Positions 49,549-61,725 of a DNA stretch of 64,000 nt are shown piece by piece; position 1 is the first letter of the stretch; each line of letters begins with the position of its first letter. This stretch comes from Entrophospora sp. SA101 (lineage: Eukaryota > Glomeromycota > Glomeromycetes > Entrophosporales > Entrophosporaceae). The DNA lies in contig CAUDNR010002491.1 in NCBI GenBank assembly GCA_958430865.1, positions 16,111-80,110 of the forward strand. Direction: 5' to 3'. A program made the position numbers and the translations under genes. A model generated the notes under the pieces. The model was not told the origin of the DNA, ran no database searches, and worked only from the letters and a program-made list of their open reading frames with translations.

Positions 49549-50950
49549 TACATTGAAGAAGTTTCAGGAGGGTATCAATTACAACAGACGTATGGTCCTT
49601 TAGTTTATCAAAAAAGAGTCTTAAAACAGATAATGAATCTGCTATGGTTTTATGTGTAAGGGTCCTCAAACAAAATCCTGAGTTAATTATAGATGTGCAA
49701 ATTGATTTAATAAGAAATTTGATATTTAAATTTAAAGGTTCAGTGATGATTAACTGAAACCAGAAATTGATATAAAAACAGGCGGAACAGCAAATGGAGA
49801 TGACATTACGTTTGTTGAGACTGAAGAAGCATCCATTCAAATCTTTTACCTGATGCAAATAGTGTAATTGATCTATAAAACTTTATTTCATTTTAATTAA
49901 GATATAATCTAATTAAAGTAAATATATACAAGATACATTTGTTCTTTAGAACCTTTGGAAAAGGCAGCTAAGTTTCTTTTCAGAATCATCTTATCCTACA
50001 ATGACTGATGTTCAGTTTATGATTTTAGAAATACATGATGATGAATGAATTCAGTCAATATGAATTAGCTTCTTAATAGATGCAAAATTAGATGATTATT
50101 GGAATATAATTGACTTGGCGACAACTTTTCCTATAACATTGAATCTTTGTACAAAATCAGCAATTTTTAAATTTGGCATTGAGCTTGATTCCGCACTTAA
50201 TTGTTTTCACAATCAATTTAAAAATATTTAAAAAATATATGCCTCGTTGTTCTTCAAACCAGTAACAAAATTTATCTTCTGATAAAAATTATTTTAGAGA
50301 ATTAAAGAGACGTTGCTTAATGTATAGTGAAAATCAATATCAGCAACTAATAATGATGATGGTGAAGTTGAATGATATTTATCTTTCCAAGTAATGGAAA
50401 TATTTTCCATTAGTTTGTAAAAAACTCATGAACATGAATTTCCAATTAGCAAAAGATTATTTAACAATCCAGGCCACACAGGTATTCCATATGAACAAAC
50501 ATTTTCAGTAGCAGGAAATACTATCACTAGAACAAGAAACAGGTTAAATCTTGAAGCAGTGCAAGCTATACTTTGTCTAAAAAGTTGTATAGAAAATGGC
50601 ATCCTAGAAAATAAGATTAATTTAATTATTTTTTCTAACTGATAAAGATTTTATTATTTAGTATTACAATTGCTTTTAATTTGAAAACATCAGAAATACA
50701 AATTCGTGCAAAGTTATGTTATAAATATATAACAATTAATTATTAAAGATATTAAAGAAAGATTATTTTAGTCTCAATGCTTTATTGATTCTTATGTTAA
50801 CATCTTTGCAAATCCTATGATTCCCCAAGATTTTGAAGCGCACGGTTGAGATTAACCGAAGATCAATGTCCCAAATACAAATGTTTGACGAAGCCAACTC
50901 ACAGCTAAAACAAACCAATGTAAACAAAAATCTAATCAACGCACTAAATA
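49549..50950 (+). mobile_element. Decayed hAT transposase, 3' part
   Basis: From about 50060 the plus strand reads, with shifts, AKLDDYWNIIDLATTFPITL, then FKFGIELDSALNCFHNQFKN, and about 50480-50600 IPYEQTFSVAGNTITRTRNR then LNLEAVQAILCLKS, the C-terminal hAT dimerisation region. 49560-49870 holds broken coding-like sequence that I cannot place with certainty. It is a different copy from that at 18620-19990, and the two C-terminal segments differ. No terminal repeats were found. Outer limits are approximate. Confidence 0.75.
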
Positions 50951-50951
50951 A

Positions 50952-51476
50952 CCATACAATAAGACATTCATAATTCTAAAAGACATTATTAACGATACAA
51001 TTGAATGGTTTATTGACGAATTTAATAAATCCACCAACAATATTTCAAAAACTAGAGTCCTGCCACAGCTTATACTTGTAGTACATGGAATTCAAGAAAT
51101 AATATCTCGACACAAGAAAATATCAACATCCGCAGTTAAATCGACAATGCCCTTCTCTTACGAGGATTATAAAAAATCACCTTGGCTTGTGAACCAATTC
51201 GTGAGTACAGCCGATTATATTATTGAAGCAGCTAATGATTACAGATTGCTAACACAAGAAATAACTCAAGATGCATTAGATATATTAGTCAAAAATATTA
51301 CGATCAAAAATATATTCAGTGAATATTTTAATAGTTTACACGGCCTTTTCAGTTCTGTTACAGAGAAAATTATGAGAACAATATATGATGAAAATGAACG
51401 TTACATTAAAATTTATTTCGATAATTTGGTTAAAAACCAAAAATTTCAATTATTGGAAGCTATGATTAAATAGGTT
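50952..51476 (+). pseudogene. Unidentified open frame, possibly a gene relic
   Basis: The frame is open from about 50952 to the stop at 51474. It includes upstream residues before the first long-ORF ATG at 51147. It reads like a real helical protein (TIEWFIDEFNKSTNNISKTR, MPFSYEDYKKSPWLVNQFVS, YFNSLHGLFSSVTEKIMRTI), with even residue use and none of the local low complexity. Past the stop, similar helical peptide continues (QLTNEQLEALTETLK). From 51930 to 52600 Lys/Glu-rich coiled-coil-like pieces are broken by stops. I do not recognise the family; decay is likely. Confidence 0.35.
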
Positions 51477-53002
51477 TCTTCTACGCAACAATTGACAAAC
51501 GAACAACTTGAGGCTTTAACTGAAACACTAAAGATAAACGAGGACCATTCAAAAATACCAAAAGCGTCAAAGATATCACTAAAGATAAAATAAATGCATA
51601 TATCACATTACTAAGGGATAGATTTAAGGGACCTTCTGAAAAAATGAGCGATACAAAAGATCAAGTTGGTGGTGATCAAATTACAAAGAATTATAAATTA
51701 GCACAGTGGATATTTTAGCATACCATGTATTAATATCTTATTTGCTTTTAAGACCTTTTTTTAATATAATAAACATGAATATTTATTACGCGTGTATTAA
51801 TAACATTTCGTGAAAATAAACTATTTGTCTATATAATTCTAACTGATGTTAGATAAAATAACTTTTGAACGAATCATTATTTATTTTTGTTTACCCAAAA
51901 CTTGTACCCCAGAATGTTGTAAAGTATACAAGACAATTATTCGTTTAAAGGTTCATCAATTAAATAGTAAATATGCAAAGTGAAATGAACCAATTAGAAA
52001 ATATTAAACGATGAGATAAAAGAATAGACAACAAACCAAATATAAACATGACCAGCTAATTGAATAGATTGAAAAAGAAAGTGTCAATGCAAAAATTGAT
52101 CGTAAAAATTATCAAAGAGCAAAATAAAGAAATCCAAGAATTAGAAGCTAGATTGCAAGAAACGAAAACAGAAATGCTATCAATACAAACCAGAACGTGA
52201 TGAGAGCCAAAAAACAAGGGAAAGAAATCATGAGAATTTTATTAAGCGATTGAAGGAAAGAAAGAAACGAGGACACAAGTAAATCGCAAACAATAAGATC
52301 TGGCAGCATCAGCAGTTAAAAGCCGAAAAGGATGTGAAAAGGAAAAGCGAAAAGTGAAAAAAACAAAGAGCAAGCAATTAAGCCTCAAAATAAAGTTACA
52401 TTTCTAAAGAAAATGTTTACATTCAATAGTAAATTTTTTTGCGGATCATTGATTTGGTTTCTTTTTGGCTCCTTGCTAAAGAATTAGAAAAGAAAGAACC
52501 TGAAATAAATGATTAAAACATTATTCAAGGCTGAAAGAAAAGTACACACAGAAGCTCAAGCTCAAAAGTTAGAAAATAAAAGCGAAAAATTATTGTAAGT
52601 TAGGGCTTATATTCGAATTAGATGATTCGCAATTAATTTTCGAGTATTCGAAGAAAAAAAGCATCAAGCAATATCAATAACTTTTTTAGTCGATATAATA
52701 ACAATAGTTGTTTTTTCTCTTGTGGTGGTAATAATAACATTAGTATTAGTAGTAGAAGTGATTGATATTTTTTCCAAGTGAAACAAACGAGACAAATAAA
52801 CAATAAAACAAATAAACGAATGAAACGAATAATTCAAATTAATATTAATATTAATATATATTATGTATTACGAATAGAAGCCTTATTGTATGTGACCGTA
52901 AAATTAAAGTGCCTAGTTGATTGGTGTATTTTAGTCAGTGACCCTATACGTAATAACATTTTTTAACCCGAATTATATTAATATATATTAATATTAATAT
53001 AG
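51477..53002. other. Degenerate region upstream of MITE
   Basis: No intact gene. It contains broken Lys/Glu-rich helical reading frames (51930-52600) and, at about 52605-52660 and 52775-52880, more ATTCGAAT/CGAATAA-rich repeat like that at 17.9, 20.5 and 29.0 kb. Confidence 0.4.
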
Positions 53003-53490
53003 TAGGACCCCGGATTATTATAATTGAGGTAACAAAACATCCAGGCTAATACTACGTACGTATTAGTAAATTTTAGAAAATTTTTTACCCCTTTTAAGCA
53101 TGTCAAAAAACCAAAAGCTTTCTTTACCTATATAAGACACGTAGCTTCATATGTAGCCATTGAAGAAATTATCCAATATATTTTTTATCTATAGAGTTAA
53201 GAAAATCATATTAATATAATTGAAATATAACATTATTTGAAATAATAATAAAAATTTTGTCAATGATTTATTAGTAATGAGCAGGAGGGTATTAGCTGTT
53301 ATTTTAAAATTTTGGTTTACCCATAATTTCATATAAAAATTGCTTTACCTGATTTTGGATATAAAAATTTTCCGCTATACCCAAATAGTCACACTGCTTA
53401 TTAATATTAAAAAGTCTTTGCTGAAGTTACATGAAAATTTAAAAACTATCAAAATGGATGTTACTTCAATTATAATAATCCGGGGTTCTA
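53003..53490. mobile_element. MITE-like element with 30-bp terminal inverted repeats
   Basis: 488 bp. The left 30 bases (53003-53032, starting TAGGACCCCGGATTATTATA) match the inverse of the right 30 bases (53461-53490, ending TATAATAATCCGGGGTTCTA) with only two mismatches. No transposase lies inside. Termini of the form ACCCCGGATTAT resemble pogo/Tigger-type ends, which is inference. It lies about 200 bp upstream of the OSBP gene. Confidence 0.82.
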
Positions 53491-53699
53491 TTATTATTAT
53501 TATAGTAGTTTTTTTTCGGCCCTATTATACTAGTATATAGTACAATTGTGGTACTTAGTATCACTTTGTCTGCAACATTAGTCAGTCATCATACAAAAAT
53601 TTATTGATCAAGTTTTCTCTCGCGAAAAAATTTTCCCAAATTTTTTTTGAATTTGACAGTAAATAACATTTTAGGAAAAATAAATTATGTAAATAAATT

Positions 53700-56600
53700 A
53701 TGACCTCTACACCTCAAGTTGAAAAGGTTCAAAATAATTCTGCTCCTGCTTTACGAATCACAACAAAGAAAGATACTACTAATACAGGTAAGATAAATGG
53801 ATACATACGAACACTCAAAATTAAATAAATACACTCATTATTTTTCTATTTTTAAAAAAATAGCATTAGAAGAATCTTTAAAAACTTATAAATTACTAGA
53901 AGCGCTTCGTGCAGGTAAGTAAATTATTAATATTTTTCAATAATTATTAAAAAATTATATATTAAAAAATTATACTTGCTATTATTTAGACGATTTATCA
54001 AATTTACAAATAATTCTATCAACATATCAATCACATGAAGTGTCAACTCCAAATTCTGTTACTGGCAATTCATCTAATAATGGTACAACATCACCATTAA
54101 TACTAGCAGTGCAATGTTCTAAAATTTCTACTATAGAATATATTTTATCTAATTTTCCAAATATTAATATTAACCAATCCGATCAATTTGGAAATACTGC
54201 ATTGCACTATGCTTCTAAAAATGGCAGAATTGATGTAGTAGGACTTTTGTTGAAACAGTTAAAGATCAATGATACGATACCTAATAATTACGGCAAAACA
54301 CCTGTCGAATTAGCAAAGAATCAAGAAATTATAGATTTATTTAATGGTGATTTTCTTTTAAAATTTTTAATTACATGATTTTTTTTTTCAGAAATTTCTC
54401 AATAATATATATATTCTTTCTCTCTTTTAAAAAATAGTAAACAAGCAAGAGTTTATTGAGCAAACAACAACATTATTTCATCAATATGTAACAGATTTTA
54501 ATTATATAGCACTTCAATATTTATTTCAAACCCCAAGAGTTGTTGCTTTAATTGATATAAATCTTCAAGATCCATCAACTGGTACAACATTGTTACATGA
54601 AGTGACCAAGAAAAAAAATTTAGAAATGGTGGAATTTTGTTTAGATCACGGTGCAGATGTAACTATTAGAGATCACAAGGGTAAAATGGCTGTTGACTTG
54701 GTCAAAGATGATAAAATTAAAAATTTACTTAAACAAGGTTAATAATTTATGTTTAATGATTTACCTTTATTTATTATTTTTATTTAAATTGTTTTATAAA
54801 AAAATATTTATTATTACTTTCCTAGTAAAACCAACACCTACTACGTTGAATATTTCTACCTCATCGAATTACCCACCAATATTAAGGGGATATCTAAACA
54901 AATGGACAAATTATGCTGGCGGATATAAGATCAGATGGTTTGTACTTGAAAATGGTAATTATATATAAAATATTGACTAGTAAGATGTGTTTTTTTTTAA
55001 ACAAACGTAAAACTTTTCTGTTTATATAATAACAAATAATCTATTTATTATTAAGGAATACTATCATATTTTCAAAACAAAGATGATGCGGGGAATTCAT
55101 GTCGCGGTTCAATTAATATGAAAATAGCAAAAGTTTCCATTGATTCAACAGATAGACAAAGATTTGATATTATAGGTAAAGGTTCAATAAGATATCATCT
55201 AAGAGCAAACAGCCCTAAAGAAGCAATGAAATGGATAACAGAATTACAACAATCGATCGAATGGGGCAAAAATCATTATAAACATGGCAATACTGACGAA
55301 TCAACAGCAACTTCTCCGACATCACGTGAAATTAGTAAAGATGATGATTTAAGAAGTTTACAAAGATTAGATCATAATATAAATGAAATAGATGAACACC
55401 ATCGTCATCACGATAATAATGATAATAATAATAATAACAACGACGATTATCATCATCATGAAAGTAGAAGGTCAAGATCACTTTCAGGTGATTCGATTGA
55501 AACTGATAGTGTACCACATGAGGACACATATCATATGGCCATAAGTTCGATTAGAGCGCAGCTTAACTTACAAAACCAATTATTAGAGACATTGATAGCC
55601 ATGTTGCCCAAAGAATCAGATGTCATAGAAGTTTTTGAAAAATCTTTACAAACATTACAAAATTTATTAGATGATGTGTTAAGGATGTCAGAAGAGAGGG
55701 ACAATTATTGGCAAAGAAAACTAAAAAAAGAATTAGAAACCAAAAGATTATGGGAAGAAAGTATGAAAGCTTTAGCGATTGAAAAAACTGAAATGGAAGA
55801 AATTATACAAAATAGTTTGAAGGAACAAAAATTAAGAAAACGCCAATTAAAAGCTGCAATGGCTTCTGAAAGTTCCATGAACTCTCCTGTTAGTCCTATG
55901 ATGTCTAAATTGTCATTAATTTCCAAAGATGAAACTGATCCAAATCATGACAATAATAACGATAAAAATGAAGATCGATTGATAGATAATAATGTTAACA
56001 TTAGTTCACGTACTATTAATCAAACAAACAATTTAATAGAACAAAAAATTTCGTACGAGCAACGGTCATCATTAGCAGATGAATATGATTCAGATGAAGA
56101 ATTCTATGATGCAATTGATGGTGGTTCGATTATAGAAGGCCTTGAGCCAAGTATTACAACCAGTTTAAACGAAGAAAATACAATATCATCATCACCATCA
56201 TCATCGTCATCAATTTCAACGGCATCTAAAGAATTTCAAAAGCCCTATATATTTGAATCATATAATGGCTACCCTAAACAAAATAGAACCAAATTTTTAA
56301 TGGACAAAGACAATACAAAACCTACAGTATCATTATGGACTATATTAAAAAATTCTATTGGTAAGGATTTAAGTAAAATTACTTTACCTGTCTACTTCAA
56401 TGAACCCACCTCTATGTTACAACGCATGGCTGAAGATATGGAGTATAGTGAATTATTAGATCTTGCTGCCAAACAAAAAGGCAGCACAGAACGAATATTA
56501 TTCGTTGCAGCTTTTGCTATGAGTAATTATTCTAGTTCTATTGGTAGAATTGCAAAGCCATTCAATCCCTTGTTGGTATGTGTAATAATAATAATACATA

Positions 56601-57968
56601 TATGTATGTATTTTAAATTTTAAATATGCATAAATTTTGAAAAAAAAAACTCTATTTAATAATCACTCATTTACATAATTATATATATAGGGTGAAACAT
56701 ACGAATATGTTCGTCATGATAAAGCATTCCGATATGTATCTGAACAAGTCAGTCATCACCCAGTAAGTAAATGAATTTAATACATAACAAACAAACAAGC
56801 AAACAAATATTTATTATCCATTACATATAATCTTGAATGTTTAATATAACAACACACACACACATATATATTAATTAATTAATTAATTATTCATTTGTTA
56901 TAGCCAATTAGTGCATGTTATTGTGAATCTCCTAATTACGATTTTTATGCTGAAGTGGATGTAAAATCCAAATTTTGGGGAAAATCATTTGAAATTTTAC
57001 CACAAGGTGTTTCTCATGTAAAGCTTAAAGTTTTAAAAGAACACTTCCCCGCGCATGTTAATAAGTCACCTGAAGATTTTCAAGCTATTGGTAACCCAAA
57101 AGCATTTTCAGAACATTATTCATGGAAAAAAGTTACTACATGCGTGAACAACTTAATAGTAGGCAAGCCATGGATTGATCATTATGGTGATATGGTTATA
57201 ACAAATCATTTAACAAAAGATCAATGTATTTTGACTTTTAAAGCAAGAGGTTGGAGAGGTAGAGACGCATTTGAAATTAGAGGAGTTGTTAAAGATAAAG
57301 ATAATAAAGAAATTTGGGAGATAGCTGGCAGATGGAATGAAAGATTGGTTGCTAGAAGAATTGGTAATAATTTAAGTTTTTCGACAAGTGAAGAAGATCT
57401 GAGTAGTGATATGGCAGCATCAAATGCTAAATTAATAGAAGAATTGTTGGGGAATTCGACATTATTACCGGCAACTCAATCTTTTACTCATTCATCATCA
57501 TCAAATCTAACTATATCATTACCAACATCTCCAATTCTACCACAACGTAGACCAATTGTATTATTATGGAAAAAAAATTCAGAGCCTGAAGAGCCTTTAC
57601 CATTTAATTTGACACAATTTGCTATGACATTAAACGATTTACCTGAATCATTAAAAGTATGGTTGGCACCAACAGATTCAAGATTAAGGCCCGATCAAAG
57701 AGCAATGGAAACGGGTGATTACGAAATGGCAAGTTCTGAGAAGCATAGATTAGAGGAAAAACAAAGAGAAAAAAGGAAATTGAGAGAAATTAATTCAATG
57801 CCAGAATTTAAATCTAGATGGTTTGCAAAAGAACTTGATGATGATACAGGGGAGGAATATTGGAAATTTAATCATGAATATTGGAAAGAAAGAGAAAGAG
57901 TTGGTAGAGAGAAGACGGACAATAATGGTAGTTGTAAATGGAACATTGATAACGAAGACATATTTTAA
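53700..57968 (+). CDS. Oxysterol-binding protein, ankyrin-PH-FFAT-ORD (Osh1/Swh1-like)
   Basis: Eight exons join in phase: 53700-53787, 53864-53914, 53990-54346, 54438-54737, 54826-54954, 55056-56575, 56691-56762 and 56904-57968; about 1193 aa. Ankyrin repeats occupy about residues 75-250 (FGNTALHYASKNGRIDVVGL; GTTLLHEVTKKKNLEMVEF). A PH domain lies at about 280-377 (LRGYLNKWTNYAGGYKIRWF ... EAMKWITELQ). A coiled coil and an acidic FFAT-like motif EEFYDAID (about 657) follow. The ORD runs from about 732 (LWTILKNSIGKDLSKITLPV) with EQVSHHPPISA (about 827-837), split by an intron after the first Pro. Family members carry sterol or PI4P between ER and Golgi/vacuole contact sites. The PH domain binds phosphoinositide and FFAT binds VAP in the ER. 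The domain set matches yeast Osh1/Osh2. No broken motif was seen. Confidence 0.94.
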
Positions 57969-58189
57969 TTTATTTTATTTAAATTCTTCTTTTTTATTAT
58001 TATTTTTTAAAATACAAATTAAGTAAAATATAGAAAATGTTTTTAATATAAATATATATCACCAAGATTACCCAATCAACTAATTAAGATATATATAAAT
58101 ATATAAAATAAACATAAATCTAATTATTTTTTCTATTTTACATCATACAATTTTTAAAAGAAAATGTGTGCGCATATGTGAAAATTAAA

Positions 58190-59110
58190 TTAAACATGCC
58201 ATTCATTCCATTCTTTGACCAATTCACTAACCAACACAACAATACCGCCAGTTATCATCCCATTAACTTTTCTAGAAACTTCGGCATAAATCCAGCCAAC
58301 CAATGGTAAACTTTCAAACAAATCTTTAATACTCCACATATCTTCATGTCTAACAATTTTGTTTTGTTCATTGAATTCAAACCTTGATATTATTCTCAAA
58401 GCAATTTCATTATTCGAACAATGAAACATACTTGAGTGATGAGTTCTATGCCAACCAAATGGTAAAAAATTACATATAAAAAGTGGACATGGAATTGGAG
58501 GTAATCTAATCGGAAAACGATATTTTATTACGGCATCTATCACCACTATATGATGACCACCAGTTACTGCTGAATCAGTGATACTATGAACTTCTGGTTT
58601 TATACTTTGAAAAAATGTTGATAATAAAATGAACTGATTAATTATATCCTCGTGGGATTCAACCAATAAAAGAGGATTTTCAAAAACTATAAAAAAAAAA
58701 TGATGGAAATTAAAAGTCGATCAAAAAATAATATGAAAAATATGAAAAATCAAAAAATAATAAATACCAGCATTTGTATCATAAAAATGCCTAATAACAT
58801 TATTTTGAATATCTTTTCTCTTTGAATATAAACTACTATGAACTCTTTTTGCGATGTCTTTTTCAGATAAATTATTATCATCTGTATTGATTGTGGTTGT
58901 TAGATACATACTATTATTTGAAGAAGTGTTGGAAGTTGGTGAGAGAGGGTGTAGAGAAGTTGGGTGAAGAGTATTTGGATTATTTGAAGACGAAGAAGCT
59001 TGATCTGGATTCATTATCATTGGATCATAAATTGTTCTACTGTTGTATGAACTTTGAGTTGGAAAAGGTTGATTATAAACTTTACGAGAATTATAATGAT
59101 TATAATCCAT
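58190..59110 (-). CDS. Conserved hypothetical protein, possible NTF2-like fold
   Basis: Two exons: 58768-59110 and 58190-58686 (donor GCTG|GTATTT, acceptor TATAG|TT, phase 1), about 279 aa. The first about 85 residues are Ser/Asn/Pro-rich and disordered. Then NVIRHFYDTNAVFENPLLLV runs across the splice, followed by SHEDIINQFILLSTFF, VIDAVIKYRFP, LRIISRFEFNEQNKIVRHED. An opening 'x-x-h-Y-D-x-x-A-x-F-x-x-P' helix-strand and a later R-x-E-F-N-x-x-x-K-I-x-R-H-x-D strand pair suggest an NTF2/SnoaL-like fold. A hydrophobic segment near the C-terminus (MITGGIVVLVSELV) may be a membrane helix. It is convergent with the OSBP gene. The function is unknown; the fold call is inference. Confidence 0.68.
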
Positions 59111-60732
59111 TAAAATGTTATTTTGAAAAAAAAATATTTTTCAGGGGGAATATAAAAAATTTACATGTGAAAAAATTTTTTATTGTCATAATAACGCTTA
59201 AAATTTTTTGATGTTTTTTTCCATGATTATAATGATTATATAATCATATTAGGTAAAAAAAATAATAAATTTGGGTTTTTTTTTTCGGGTATATAATAAC
59301 AATTTCTTCATGTTCATATTCTCAAACGGGTCAGGTATGCTTTAAAGAACTAACACTCTCAAGGTGTGAAGAATTATTGCTTTAAGTCAGCAAGTTTGGC
59401 TACGAGTCGGGAGAGTCTTGTTGTAACCATTTATGAGATAGCAAGACTAACAACTGAACACTTAAAAATTTTTTACTACAGTGGATTATTATTATTAGTT
59501 TATATGACGAAATTTTTCAATTATTAATTATTTCTATCATTAATACTATAACAGTCTGTTCCATGTGCCGCTGCATTGCCGACTATGAAGACTATTATGA
59601 TGAATTATAATTTTTTTTTACCATCAGTCTCTTAAATACTCGTAATAAATCTGACAAGTATACCATAGACTTCAATACTTTTCGACTCAAATTACTATAT
59701 TTATAAAAAATAATCGTAATTGTCCTTTAGCATTTTTTTTTTTTTTAACGGATAATTTTTTATTTTCCATGGTATGGGGCTGGCCTCACCTACAAGGAAT
59801 GCGTTTTTTGGGGAATCCTTATAATCCCATTTCGTCAAGATTGTGAAATCAGGTTTTCTTCCATACTTTCTTTTCCTACAAATTATAAAAAAAAATTGTT
59901 TGTTAATTTGTTGATGTAAAAATCACTTTTTAGAAATATACATTTCTTTTTTCTCCTCACTACTACTTTGATCTTTTTTTTCTTCGGCACTACTCTTTCG
60001 CAACTCCTAAAATGGTTATGAAATAAACAATAAACAGACAGATATATTACATCCGGATTGTATGATATGGTGATACAATGACTCTGCCAACTACCTTGTT
60101 ATAAGATATTTGCCCTTTTCAGAATATTTGCCATTTCTATGAAGATAGTAGCACATTTGTTAGTTACAAATATTTGGTGTGTATATATATTGAAAAATGT
60201 ATAAACCTTACAAGTGGTTTTTAATTTCTTTCATATTTGATTCATATTGATTCATTTATTATTTCATAAAGATCAAGATCACTATTGTCGATTGAATTTA
60301 CTAAACAACTGGTTGAATCCATTCTGATCAGTGAAGCCATTTCTCAGCCAAGGATGTGGATGAGCAGTGTCTATGATAGTGACATGATTGGATCATTATG
60401 GTCCAAGTATTCAGATGCAAATTGATCGATTATTCATTCTCTTAATCCTCATTCATATATTTGGTAGTGGAGATGATGATGACAAATTAACTTTGTTATC
60501 AATAGGGCCTAGAATTAACCTATTGTCATTTACTACTACTACCCAAGGCCGAGATGTTAATACAATAGAAATTATTAGATTAAAATAATACATATGTTTG
60601 TTTTAACAATCTAGAGCCTAAACCAATGATTGATTTCTATTAATACTTACATGGATGCTTCTGCTGCATTTGTTTTTGTTTTTCTTGTTTTTTTCCTCTT
60701 TTGTCATTTTTTTATTTTTTTACTGTCAGTTA
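59111..60732. other. Intergenic region
   Basis: 1.6 kb. It includes the presumed promoter of the NTF2-like gene just above 59110. On the minus strand, ELRKSSAEEKKDQSSSEEKK (about 59950-60010) and KRKYGRKPDFTILTKWDYK (about 59820-59880) may be fragments of lost exons. No complete gene was found. Confidence 0.4.
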
Positions 60733-61580
60733 CAGTATGGGAAGAAAAATCTTGCCCCCTGTAAATTTGCAATAATTCAGCAACCATTAAAGTAAATCAT
60801 TCATAAAATGGCTCATTTAAATCTATAAAACATGTAAATTTTATTAAAAAATTTAATAAGATATTTGTTCACCGTTTCATTCAATAACTACTTTGCAATA
60901 TTTCCAATTAAATTTTTTTATAACAGAATCTGGGATACTCTCCCCTTCTCCAATCACAAAACATTTCAAACCATCAAGATTTTTTGGTTGCCATCTTTCC
61001 ACATTGGTCTTGATGATATTCCATAGGTTCTCAATGGGTTGAGGTCAGGACTATTGGATGGTCAGTCAATAACCTCAGGCACATTGGCCTGAAGAAATTC
61101 CTTGACCACATGACTAGTATGCTTAGGATCATTTTCTTGCTGAAAGCAAAAAAGGCTTGTTTTTCCTTTCATACAAAATCCACCCCAGGCAAAAATTTTT
61201 ACACAATTTTTGGAATAGGATGAATTGGTCATGTGCCTTTATACCATTGATGTTACTGAACAACTGGAATGCTGTTTCATCTGAAAAGAGGGGTCTTATT
61301 CCGGTTGTCATCAAGATGAGCATGAGCACATTCTTCCCATCTTTCTTTATGTGCACTGGTAAGCATTGGGGTTGCTAATGGCAAGTTGTTCTTATCGCCC
61401 AAGCTACCCAGATGCTTTGAAATAGTTCTATAAGACACACCAATACCTTTTTCGGCCAATTTAACTTCCAGTTTTCAGGAAGAGAGAGGGATCCCATCTT
61501 AAATATTGGCCAATTGCAATTGATGTTCCATTGGTAATTTTTTTAGGGAAACCACTACATTTTTTATGTTTAATTCCTTA
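60733..61580 (-). mobile_element. Tc1/mariner remnant, 5' truncated
   Basis: On the minus strand the family order is readable across shifts and stops: FPKKITNG and IGQYLRWDPSL, SYRTISKHLGSLGDKNNLPL, TPMLTSAHKERW, LFSDETAFQLF, then ENDPKHTSHVVKEFLQANVP and WPSNSPDLNP. The 3' terminus at 60733 (CAGTATGGGAAGAAAAATCT then TGCC) is a diverged version of the 22-kb element end, preceded by TA. The HTH-coding 5' part is missing. The dispersed repeat starts within about 15 bases of the break. Confidence 0.85.
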
Positions 61581-61590
61581 TATAGAATTT

Positions 61591-61725
61591 GGGGCATGCT
61601 GTAACAAAACCAGACAAAGTGAACATTGGTATTACCAAAGATTTCAGGGATCAAAATTTAGTCATTTGTAATGTGATCATAATTAACAACTTTATAATAT
61701 CCCATTTGTTATTTTAAGTGATATA
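61591..61725 (+). repeat. Dispersed repeat, copy B
   Basis: Counterpart of 40548-40690 in the opposite orientation. It lies exactly between the Tc1 remnant and the broken BTB-TLDc gene, and its edge forms the last codons and stop of the TLDc frame. Confidence 0.7.

Noticed and set aside
49517..49858. Minus-strand 113-codon ORF after the Tc1 right end
   Set aside because: Starts inside decayed element DNA and overlaps the Tc1 terminal repeat; plus-strand pieces are at least as coding-like.
59330..59460. Possible structured RNA (mixed-composition stretch)
   Set aside because: Less AT-rich than its flanks, but I could not form a tRNA cloverleaf or match rRNA; no support.
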